Shown piece after piece: positions 8,101 through 14,510 of a stretch of DNA of 64,000 nucleotides; positions within the stretch are counted from its first letter, which is position 1, and each line of letters starts with the position of its first letter. Both the position numbers and the translations under genes were made by a program. This DNA comes from an uncultured Coriobacteriaceae bacterium. Lineage in GTDB: Bacteria > Actinomycetota > Coriobacteriia > Coriobacteriales > Coriobacteriaceae. A model generated the notes under the pieces. That model had not been told where the DNA came from and did not search any database. It saw only the letters and a list, made by a program, of their open reading frames with translations. The stretch lies in the NCBI GenBank assembly GCA_944320725.1, contig CALUIM010000006.1, positions 1 through 64,000 of the forward strand, read 5' to 3'.

Positions 8101-8451
8101 ATGCCTGTCATCAAGACCCATACCTCTGCCACCATTTCCCTCGAGCACCGTGAGACGCTCAAGGCCGTCTACGGCGAGGCCATCGCCACGGTGCCCGGCA
8201 AGTCTGAACAATGGCTTATGTGCCTGTTCGATGACAAGGTGCCTATGTATTTTGCGGGAAGCGATGCCGCACCCTGCGCGCTCATCGAGGTCAGCGTCTA
8301 TGCGCGCAACGAGATTGCAGATGACGTATGGGAGCGTATGACCGAGCTCATCACACCCGTGGTTGCGGACACGTTGGGAATCGATCCCGCACACATCTAC
8401 ATCTCCTACGGCTCCACCCCCAACTTCGGATGGAACGGAGCGAACTTCTAG
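8101..8451 (+). CDS. macrophage migration inhibitory factor (MIF)-family tautomerase
   Basis: A 116-residue protein of the size and layout of MIF and D-dopachrome tautomerase. The catalytic Pro2 is present after Met1 (MPVIKTHTS). The family lysine lies in PGKSEQWL (Lys34). FAGSDAAPCALIEV matches the FGGSSEPCAL region of MIF, and the C-terminus STPNFGWNGANF matches MIF's NVGWNNSTF ending. Of the MIF C-x-x-C motif only the first cysteine remains (CALI). The ATG at 8101 has AAAGGAAC before it. Known activity is keto-enol tautomerisation of phenylpyruvate-like compounds; the physiological substrate is unknown. Confidence 0.85.
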   Translation: MPVIKTHTSATISLEHRETLKAVYGEAIATVPGKSEQWLMCLFDDKVPMYFAGSDAAPCALIEVSVYARNEIADDVWERMTELITPVVADTLGIDPAHIYISYGSTPNFGWNGANF

Positions 8452-8513
8452 CTCGCCTGCTATCATGGCGAAACCCCAAGATCCGTCGACGTGAGAGGAC
8501 CAGTGCCTCACCT

Positions 8514-9500
8514 ATGAAGATTTTTGCGTTTGCCCTGCGCCCCTATGACGAGCTACCCTATCTCGATGCGATCAGCCGGCAGCTCGACTTCTCATACGAC
8601 TGGACCGACGAGTACCCCACGCTCGAGAACGCCCACCTGGCTCGCGGGGCGGATGCGCTCAACATCATCACCAACCCCATGACGCCCGAGCTGCTCGATG
8701 CCTACCATAAGCTGGGCATCCGCGCGATAGCGACGCGCTCGATTGGCTACGACCATATCGATGTGGCTCATGCGCGCTCCCTCGGCATGCGACTCGCGCA
8801 CGCCGTCTACCCGCCCGAGGGCGTCGCCGACTACACCATCATGCTCATCCTGATGGCGCTGCGTCGAGCGAAGTTCGTCTTCAAGCAAGCCGCCGTGCAG
8901 GACTTCTCGCTTGCCGGCAAGATCGGGCGCGACCTCTCGTCGTGCACCGTGGGCGTGGTGGGAACCGGCGCTATCGGTAGCTGCGTGGTGCGCTACCTTT
9001 CGGGCTTTGGCTGCCGCATCCTCGCCTACGACCCGTACGAGCGAGCGGAGGTGCGCGAGCACGCCCGCTACACCGGCCTTGAGGAGCTGCTCGCCGCATC
9101 CGATGTGGTAACGCTGCACGCCCCCGGCCTTCCCGAAAACCACCACATGATCGGTGAAAAGGAGCTCGCGCTCATGCCCGAGGGAGCCATCCTCGTCAAC
9201 GCGGCACGCGGCATGCTCGTCGATACCGCCGCGCTCATCGATGCGCTCGAATCGGGCCATCTAGGCGGCGCAGCGCTCGACACGATCGAAGACGAGGCTG
9301 GTCTCTACTATCTCGATAGATCGCGTGATATCCTGCCGCATCGCGATCGTGCGGTGCTCGACGCGCTTCCCAACGTCATCGTCTCGCCCCATATGGCCTT
9401 CTACACCGCGCGCGATGTCGAGGGCATGGTCCGCAGCACCTGCGAGGCGCTGCTCGCGTTCTCGCGCGGCGAGGATGCACCGAACGAGATTCTTGGCTAG
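8514..9500 (+). CDS. D-lactate dehydrogenase, VanH-like
   Basis: A 328-residue D-2-hydroxyacid dehydrogenase reducing pyruvate to D-lactate with NADH. The Rossmann loop is GVVGTGAIG (147-155). The catalytic triad is Arg232 (NAARG), the acidic residue of DTIEDEAG (about 257-263) and His293 (SPHMAFYT). PPEGVADYTIMLILMALR resembles VanH and LdhA more than phosphoglycerate dehydrogenases. The ATG at 8514 follows a GAGAGGACC somewhat distally. It is alone: no D-Ala-D-Lac ligase gene follows, so fermentative lactate formation is more likely than glycopeptide resistance. Confidence 0.88.
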   Translation: MKIFAFALRPYDELPYLDAISRQLDFSYDWTDEYPTLENAHLARGADALNIITNPMTPELLDAYHKLGIRAIATRSIGYDHIDVAHARSLGMRLAHAVYPPEGVADYTIMLILMALRRAKFVFKQAAVQDFSLAGKIGRDLSSCTVGVVGTGAIGSCVVRYLSGFGCRILAYDPYERAEVREHARYTGLEELLAASDVVTLHAPGLPENHHMIGEKELALMPEGAILVNAARGMLVDTAALIDALESGHLGGAALDTIEDEAGLYYLDRSRDILPHRDRAVLDALPNVIVSPHMAFYTARDVEGMVRSTCEALLAFSRGEDAPNEILG

Positions 9501-9511
9501 CAGGCACCGCG

Positions 9512-10348
9512 CTAGACGTCCATTACACTGCCCGTAGCGAGATACCGTATGCGCTCGCCCAGCTCATCGCGCAAGATGCCAAACGCATCCATACCTGTAC
9601 AGTGGAAGGTATAGTAGCGCGCCGGCTTTTCTGCAAGCTGCCGCGCCAGACGACGCACCGCCTCAACGTCCTCGCCCGTACCGGCGCTCGGGCTCATGAG
9701 ATGAAAGCCCGCGACCACTGCATCGAGCGCGCCGCCCGCAAGCTCCTCTGCGCGTTCGATGATGTTGAGAATCCCCGCATGCGAACACCCAGAAACCAGC
9801 ACGTGGCGCTCCCCCTCGGTAACGAGCAGGCTCTGCTCGTGGGTGAAGGCATCTGACACGAACGTATCGCCCGACCGCTCGAACAAGCGCGCGTTGGACG
9901 CCGGCTCCGGATAGCGCCGCGAAACATCGGAGAAGAGCGTGATACCGGGCACCAGCTCGTGTTGCGCACCCACCTCGATCACGCGCTCGTCTTTCACAAG
10001 CGTCGCATCGAGACTGATCTCATGGTGCCGCTGCCGCGTACCCGAAACGTGTGGCGTAAAGGCACCCTGGCGAACATAAATCGGTACAGGATGCGCCGAA
10101 CCCTGTGTCGCCTTGAGAAATGCCTCCAGACCGCCACCATGGTCGGCATGACCGTGGGAGATAACTGCCGCATCGACACCGGCTATATCCACACCCAGCG
10201 TCGTGGCATTGCGCAAAAAGCTGGCATCGGGCCCCATATCGAACAAGATGCGCATTCCCTCAGCGCTCTCGAGCAACAGGCTCAGTCCATGACGGGCAAT
10301 GAATCGACTGGATGGCGTGGCATTTTCCAAGAGCACAGATACCTTCAC
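9512..10348 (-). CDS. metallo-beta-lactamase-fold hydrolase
   Basis: A 278-residue soluble enzyme with the dinuclear metal motif ISHGHADHGGG (His65, His67, Asp69, His70) and a later GCSHAGI and FHCTGMDAF supplying further ligands. The layout matches the subfamily often labelled 7,8-dihydropterin-6-methyl-4-(beta-D-ribofuranosyl)-aminobenzene-5'-phosphate synthase-like; the substrate in bacteria is not established. It starts at a GTG (10348) with AGGGGGC upstream, only eight bases after the pentapeptide-repeat gene stop, so the two form an operon. Confidence 0.85.
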   Translation of the reverse strand: MKVSVLLENATPSSRFIARHGLSLLLESAEGMRILFDMGPDASFLRNATTLGVDIAGVDAAVISHGHADHGGGLEAFLKATQGSAHPVPIYVRQGAFTPHVSGTRQRHHEISLDATLVKDERVIEVGAQHELVPGITLFSDVSRRYPEPASNARLFERSGDTFVSDAFTHEQSLLVTEGERHVLVSGCSHAGILNIIERAEELAGGALDAVVAGFHLMSPSAGTGEDVEAVRRLARQLAEKPARYYTFHCTGMDAFGILRDELGERIRYLATGSVMDV

Positions 10349-10356
10349 GATGCCCC

Positions 10357-11028
10357 CTAATCCTCGCGGATGCGCACGCCGAGCAGCCCGATGAGCTCGG
10401 TCGCCTGTTCCGGCGCGATGATGCAGCCACGCAGCTCGCGAAAGTCACTCGAAACGATGATGCCCGCGATGTCACACGACGAGAAGTCGATACCCGCCAG
10501 CGACGTGCGCGCAAACTCGGCGCGAGACAGATCGCACCCGTCGAATGCGGCGCCTGATAGGCGCGTGGCACGCCAGGCGCTCTCGGCCAGCGAGCATGAG
10601 CGGACGCGAAGCCCCTTGATGTTCACCTCGGAGAAGTTCGCATACCTAATCTGCGTATCTTCCATCGCCACACCGGTAAACCGCCCCTTGGCAAACGAGA
10701 TGCCGGGCGCCGAGCATGAACGGAAGTCCATGCGATTGAGCCAGCACGCTTCCATGCTGCACGAGAGAAACCGACAGCCTTCAAACACCACGTCGGTAAA
10801 GCCACTCCGTGAGAAATCGACGCCATCGAAGATACAATCACGAAAGACAACCTGGTTAAAGGTGGCATCCTGAGCATCGAGGCCCGTGAGCTCCAACCCG
10901 TGGAACCCGGTCATGGCAATCGCCGGCCCACCGGTTGTAAGGGCAGTTACCAGCTCATCTTCGCTCATATGGCAGCCAATGTTTTCGTTTACCTGGGCAT
11001 AACCCCTCAGCCGCTTAGCCGTGATCAT
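10357..11028 (-). CDS. pentapeptide-repeat protein
   Basis: A 223-residue protein whose body (about 35-205) consists of A/C-[D/N/E]-[L/F]-x-x-like pentads such as FRDCIFDGVDFSRSGF and FDGCDLSRAEFARTSL, predicting a right-handed quadrilateral beta-helix. Such proteins include DNA-mimicking gyrase protectors (Qnr/MfpA) and many of unknown role. The ATG at 11028 has GGGAGGGAACGCC upstream. It is immediately upstream of the metallo-hydrolase gene on the same strand. Whether it acts on gyrase cannot be read from the sequence. Confidence 0.85.
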   Translation of the reverse strand: MITAKRLRGYAQVNENIGCHMSEDELVTALTTGGPAIAMTGFHGLELTGLDAQDATFNQVVFRDCIFDGVDFSRSGFTDVVFEGCRFLSCSMEACWLNRMDFRSCSAPGISFAKGRFTGVAMEDTQIRYANFSEVNIKGLRVRSCSLAESAWRATRLSGAAFDGCDLSRAEFARTSLAGIDFSSCDIAGIIVSSDFRELRGCIIAPEQATELIGLLGVRIRED

Positions 11029-11136
11029 GGCGTTCCCTCCCGCGCTGTCACTCCAGAGCGTATACCCATGTGAGCCGCGTCCCCACACGCATTCGGAAAG
11101 AAGATGCTCAACCACGTACTTTCCGTCACCATTTTT

Positions 11137-11146
11137 CCGATATCGG
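11137..11146. promoter_or_regulatory. operator dyad 1 of the fic gene
   Basis: A perfect 10-base palindrome CCGATATCGG inside TTCCGATATCGGCA. It overlaps the -35 side of the fic promoter. The same site recurs in exact reverse orientation at 11191-11200. Confidence 0.65.
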
Positions 11147-11172
11147 CATAGTATCTAACACAGATGTATAAT
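11144..11172 (+). promoter_or_regulatory. fic promoter
   Basis: A consensus TATAAT lies at 11167-11172. The -35 region (around 11144-11149, CGGCAT) is weak and falls inside operator 1. Transcription would start near 11179, between the two operators, so a protein bound at either site would block it. Confidence 0.55.
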
Positions 11173-11190
11173 TTTACTGAGCTTAATTTG

Positions 11191-11200
11191 CCGATATCGG
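11191..11200. promoter_or_regulatory. operator dyad 2 of the fic gene
   Basis: The second CCGATATCGG lies within TGCCGATATCGGAA, the exact reverse complement of operator 1's flanked form, and directly abuts the AAGG ribosome-binding site of fic. The centre-to-centre distance is 54 bases, about five helical turns. Confidence 0.65.
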
Positions 11201-11210
11201 AAGGTTGTCT

Positions 11211-12098
11211 ATGGCGTTTCTCACGGTTGCAGAGACAGCGCGGCGTTGGGGTGTCTCTGAGCGCACGGTGCGCGGATACTGTTCCGATGCGCGCATTCCT
11301 GGCGCCGAACTCATCGGGAAAACATGGGTCATTCCCGAAGATGCCGAGCGCCCAGCCCGCAAACCGCGTACCCCAGCGAAGGGGCGTACGCTCCTGGATA
11401 CGCTGCGCGAGGAAAAGACCAGCGGCACCTCCGGGGGCATCTACCATCACATCCAAATCGAGCTTACCTACAACTCCAATCACATTGAGGGGAGCCGCCT
11501 CACACACGAGCAGACTCGGCTCATCTTCGAAACCAACACGATTGGCATCGCCGACACCATACGCGTGGACGACATCCTCGAAACCGCCAGTCATTTTCGA
11601 TGCGTTGACATGATTATCGACAACGCCAACCGTCACCTGACCGAGCGCCTTATCAAAGGCCTTCACGCCCAGCTGAAACAAGGCACAACAGACAGTCGCA
11701 AGGACTGGTTCGCGGTCGGCGACTACAAGCGCCTCCCCAACGAAGTGGGCGGACGGAGGACGGCGGCGCCCGAAGAGGTGGCTCAACGCATGGCGGAGCT
11801 CATCGCGAGATACGAAGCCCTATCTAGAAGAACGTTTGAGGACGTTGTGGCCTTCCATGCCGAATTTGAAGCCATCCATCCCTTCCAAGACGGGAACGGC
11901 CGCGTGGGCAGACTCATCATGTTCAAGGAGTGCCTGCGCAACGGCATCGTCCCCTTCATCATCACGGACGAGGTGAAACTGCTCTACTATCGCGGACTCG
12001 CGCAGTGGAATCAGGAGCGAGGCTACTTGCTCGACACATGTCGGACAGCACAGGACGCCTTTGCCGAGGTGCTCCGCTACTTTCGTATTGACAGCTAG
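11211..12098 (+). CDS. Fic-family protein with N-terminal excisionase-type HTH
   Basis: A 295-residue protein predicted to transfer AMP (or another phosphate-containing group) from a nucleotide to target hydroxyls. Residues 3-44 form an excisionase/MerR-like winged HTH (TVAETARRWGVSERTVRGYC). The Fic core has the complete catalytic motif HPFQDGNGRVGR (223-234). Upstream, SNHIEG (89-94) matches the inhibitory [S/T]xxxE[G/N] motif, making this a class II, self-inhibited Fic. The ATG at 11211 is preferred over a TTG two codons earlier because of CGGAAGG spacing. Two dyads flank the promoter, so autoregulation by the HTH is likely. There is no antitoxin gene next to it. Confidence 0.9.
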   Translation: MAFLTVAETARRWGVSERTVRGYCSDARIPGAELIGKTWVIPEDAERPARKPRTPAKGRTLLDTLREEKTSGTSGGIYHHIQIELTYNSNHIEGSRLTHEQTRLIFETNTIGIADTIRVDDILETASHFRCVDMIIDNANRHLTERLIKGLHAQLKQGTTDSRKDWFAVGDYKRLPNEVGGRRTAAPEEVAQRMAELIARYEALSRRTFEDVVAFHAEFEAIHPFQDGNGRVGRLIMFKECLRNGIVPFIITDEVKLLYYRGLAQWNQERGYLLDTCRTAQDAFAEVLRYFRIDS

Positions 12099-12209
12099 CG
12101 ATTTCGTCCCAGCGTCGTATGTCGACTGATGAGACGGCATCGGCAATCCCGCCGCTCGCGATGCCCTAGTTACCGGCGAGATACGGACTTGAGCAAGGTT
12201 TGGGCGCGG

Positions 12210-12231
12210 TTTTGCTCACGTTTTGCTCACG
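12210..12231. repeat. tandem 11-base repeat downstream of tRNA-Val
   Basis: Two head-to-tail copies of TTTTGCTCACG lie between fic and the 3' end of tRNA-Val. Their position 56 bases from a tRNA gene end would fit a relic of a tRNA-targeted integration, but no integrase gene is present. Confidence 0.4.
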
Positions 12232-12287
12232 CCTTGGCTCACCAAAGAAAAGAGGCCAACCGCCTAAGCCGTTGACCTCGTAGTTTG

Positions 12288-12362
12288 TGGTGGGCGTTAC
12301 AAGATTTGAACTTGTGACCTCTTCCGTGTCAGGGAAGCGCTCTCCCCCTGAGCTAAACGCCC
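12288..12362 (-). tRNA. tRNA-Val (anticodon GAC)
   Basis: The minus strand folds as a complete 75-base cloverleaf: GGGCGTT/AACGCCC acceptor, TAGCTCAGG D-arm, anticodon stem CTTCC/GGAAG with loop CTGACAC giving GAC, and TTCAAAT T-loop. The 3' ACCA is encoded. It reads GUC and GUU valine codons. Confidence 0.95.
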
Positions 12363-12393
12363 GAATATGTACGCGCTCGCAAGCGCAAGGGAT

Positions 12394-12422
12394 AATATAC
12401 CGAACCGAGCCGCTTCTGTAAA
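12394..12422 (-). promoter_or_regulatory. promoter of tRNA-Val
   Basis: On the minus strand TTTACA (12417-12422) and TATATT (12394-12399) are separated by exactly 17 bases, placing the start about 25-30 bases before the mature tRNA 5' end. Confidence 0.75.
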
Positions 12423-12493
12423 GCAAAAAGTCGAACGATTTTTCCGCCGACCGATTGTCCAGGGATATGCGCACGAACCCGAGCACGAAGTGC

Positions 12494-13408
12494 CTACCGA
12501 TCGACCGGCTCCAGATCCTCCCCTACGCGCATGTTCTCAAACGTCTCACGCATGAAGGCATCGTCAAAATGATTATCAACATAGCGCTCCAAGGCATTTT
12601 GCGGCGGAACGCCCTCGAGACGCTGCCCCGCCCGCCAAAAGCATGCCACCGTCATCACGATGTCGAGCGCCATGAAGACCGTGAGCAGCGATACCACAAC
12701 CACCTGGCGGCGCGTGGTGGGCTCGCCAATGCGAAAGATCGCCTCGGGCATGATGGCGCGGCACCAAACAATGCCGAGTATCCCCCATGCTACAAGGAAG
12801 CGCCACGCAACCCATTGGGTGATATGGTCGGGCAGCCCCAAGTATGTCCACGATTGAGCATGGGCAAAGTGTTCCAGGCTCCATCCAGCGAACTGCTCAA
12901 GCGTGCCTCCCAGCACCGCCGAGAGCAAGAAGAGCTTCCACGCCGGCTCATTGCGCATTGGCCAGAGGACCATGGTGAGCAGCACTGCACCCACACCATA
13001 CAGGGGCGAGAAAGGACCCCATACCAGCCCTACCCTGCTCTCGAACACGCCGAACATGACAAACGTGTAGATGGTCTCAATCACAAGCCCCAGCACCGAG
13101 GCGATAAGAAACAGGATGACATACTGGTAGAATCCCGGATCATTGTCGCTCAGGAAATCTTCGCGCATCTCAAGACGGGCACGGGCAATGGCGGCGCGCT
13201 GCTCCCGAGAAAGACGACGCTTCGCAGAAGAGGCGCGCTCATCGCCCCAGCGAGCTTGATCGTAGACGCCCGCATCGATACGGCCCTGCCGGATCATGCG
13301 CTTGAAGGCGGCACCTCGCGCCCGGCCCTCGAGATAGCGCTGCACGGCACCGATGATGGCGCGCACGAGCAGAAATGAGATCAATATGAACAGCGATACA
13401 ATAAGCAC
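12494..13408 (-). CDS. putative ABC-transporter type IV (CmpB-like, PF06541) membrane protein
   Basis: A 304-residue protein with one N-terminal helix (1-20), a basic cytoplasmic stretch and five or six later helices. GLVWGPFSPLYGVGAVLLT and LGGTLEQFAGWSLEHF correspond to the conserved GPLCPIYGFG and GG-x-LEY segments of the family annotated 'putative ABC-transporter type IV'. Transport has not been shown for that family. The start is a GTG at 13408 with AGAGGAATCTC before it. It lies alone between tRNA-Val and tRNA-Gly. Confidence 0.78.
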   Translation of the reverse strand: MLIVSLFILISFLLVRAIIGAVQRYLEGRARGAAFKRMIRQGRIDAGVYDQARWGDERASSAKRRLSREQRAAIARARLEMREDFLSDNDPGFYQYVILFLIASVLGLVIETIYTFVMFGVFESRVGLVWGPFSPLYGVGAVLLTMVLWPMRNEPAWKLFLLSAVLGGTLEQFAGWSLEHFAHAQSWTYLGLPDHITQWVAWRFLVAWGILGIVWCRAIMPEAIFRIGEPTTRRQVVVVSLLTVFMALDIVMTVACFWRAGQRLEGVPPQNALERYVDNHFDDAFMRETFENMRVGEDLEPVDR

Positions 13409-13506
13409 GAGATTCCTCTACCTAACAAAAGAGCAGCTCAACGTGTTAATTCCGACAGCATGGCGCCTGACACATTCTACCCCAGCAAATTTTTTCAAAA
13501 CAATGC

Positions 13507-13535
13507 TTGCACACCGCCCAAAACTCGCGTATATT
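13507..13535 (+). promoter_or_regulatory. promoter of tRNA-Gly
   Basis: TTGCAC (13507-13512) and TATATT (13530-13535) with a 17-base spacer, 12 bases upstream of the tRNA-Gly 5' end. Confidence 0.8.
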
Positions 13536-13547
13536 ATTTGCCTGCAA

Positions 13548-13623
13548 GCGGACATGGCTCAGTTGGTAGAGCACAACCTTGCCAAGGTTGGGGTCGCGGG
13601 TTCGAGCCCCGTTGTCCGCTCCA
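13548..13623 (+). tRNA. tRNA-Gly (anticodon GCC)
   Basis: A complete 76-base cloverleaf: GCGGACA/TGTCCGC acceptor, GGCTCAGTTGGTAGAGC D-arm, anticodon loop TTGCCAA giving GCC, and TTCGAGC T-loop, with CCA encoded. It decodes GGC and GGU. Confidence 0.96.
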
Positions 13624-13632
13624 TCGCATGTC

Positions 13633-13661
13633 AAGGGCCGGATTTTTAATTCGGCCTTTTT
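13633..13661 (+). terminator. terminator-like hairpin between tRNA-Gly and tRNA-Cys
   Basis: GGCCG and CGGCC arms around an AT-rich loop are followed by TTTTT. It may end part of the tRNA-Gly transcripts. No separate promoter for tRNA-Cys is evident, so tRNA-Cys probably depends on read-through. Confidence 0.6.
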
Positions 13662-13665
13662 CATC

Positions 13666-13739
13666 GGCGACGTGGCCAAGTGGTAAGGCAGAGGCCTGCA
13701 AAGCCTTTACCCCCAGTTCGAATCTGGGCGTCGCCTCCA
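13666..13739 (+). tRNA. tRNA-Cys (anticodon GCA)
   Basis: A complete 74-base cloverleaf: GGCGACG/CGTCGCC acceptor, anticodon loop CTGCAAA giving GCA, TTCGAAT T-loop and encoded CCA. It lies 42 bases after tRNA-Gly. Confidence 0.96.
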
Positions 13740-13750
13740 TTGCAGCATCA

Positions 13751-13773
13751 GGGCGCCTTCGGGCGCCCTTTTC
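13751..13773 (+). terminator. intrinsic terminator after tRNA-Cys
   Basis: Stem GGGCGCC/GGCGCCC with the stable TTCG tetraloop followed by TTTTC. It sits between tRNA-Cys and the convergent end of the STAS-kinase gene. Confidence 0.85.
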
Positions 13774-13781
13774 GTTATTCG

Positions 13782-14510
13782 TTAGAACAGCTTCACCAAG
13801 CGAACTATCGTGCCGCGTGCATCCGCGCGGCGCTTCACCTCGGCGCTATCAACGAGCATGCGCATGAGCTTGATGCCGCGCCCGCGCTCCTCGCTCGCCT
13901 CAGGTGTCTCATCGTCGGCGATCTCGAACCCCGCACCCGAATCGCTCACCTCAATCACCACGCGATCGCGGTAGGCACGCACGCTCATCATGCAGCCTAC
14001 GCCCCCGGCGTGATCGTAGGCGTTGCCCAGCGCCTCCCCTACCGCGAGCGCCATATCGAACACGGCATCGCTCGAAAGCGAGAGCCCCGAGATGAGCTCG
14101 ACCACGCGGTGCCGGTACTGCGCAAGATGCTCGATACCCGCGCGAACAGGAATGCTCTTGCTCCACAGGGGCACCTCGTTGGGCGAGAGGACCGGAACCG
14201 GCGGCTTATCTGCCGCGCTCACATGCAGCACGTCGATAAGCTGTGCAATCTGCAGAAAGCGCCCCACCGCCGCCGAGACGTTCACCAGCGAAAGCAACCC
14301 CTCGACCTGCATGAGGCGACGCGCCCGTGACAACAGAAACGCCAAGCCCGTCGAATCAATGAAGCCGACAGCCTCGCAATTGATGATGATGCGCCTCACG
14401 TCGCGCGCGATCAGATCATCAACCTGCTCACGCAGCGCGGGCACGGTAGCGATATCGATGTCGCCCGCCGGTGCGAGTACGGCGATATCATTCCACTCAC
14501 GCACGTTCAT
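13782..14510 (-). CDS. STAS anti-anti-sigma domain fused to RsbW-like anti-sigma kinase
   Basis: A 242-residue fusion. Residues 1-100 form a STAS domain with the phosphoacceptor motif GFIDSTGLAF (Ser53). Residues about 115-242 form a GHKL kinase domain with N-box EALGNAYDHA (159-168), G1 box DSGAGF (190-195) and G2 box GRGIKLM (210-216). In classical partner switching these are separate proteins that bind a sigma factor or each other. No sigma factor gene is adjacent. The ATG at 14510 is chosen (an ATG at 14528 is possible); it overlaps the end of the PP2C phosphatase gene, which would dephosphorylate Ser53. Output is inferred only. Confidence 0.88.
   Translation of the reverse strand: MNVREWNDIAVLAPAGDIDIATVPALREQVDDLIARDVRRIIINCEAVGFIDSTGLAFLLSRARRLMQVEGLLSLVNVSAAVGRFLQIAQLIDVLHVSAADKPPVPVLSPNEVPLWSKSIPVRAGIEHLAQYRHRVVELISGLSLSSDAVFDMALAVGEALGNAYDHAGGVGCMMSVRAYRDRVVIEVSDSGAGFEIADDETPEASEERGRGIKLMRMLVDSAEVKRRADARGTIVRLVKLF

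Noticed and set aside
8514-9500. VanH of a glycopeptide resistance cluster
   Set aside because: No D-Ala-D-Lac ligase, VanX or two-component genes are adjacent, so a housekeeping D-lactate dehydrogenase is more likely.
11211-12098. Fic toxin of a two-gene toxin-antitoxin pair
   Set aside because: No small antitoxin gene is next to it; the inhibitory motif is inside the same protein.
13446-13740. Minus-strand open frames across the Gly and Cys tRNA genes
   Set aside because: They read through the tRNAs in antisense and contain the well-known spurious 'NGARTRDPNLG'-type peptide produced by such loci.
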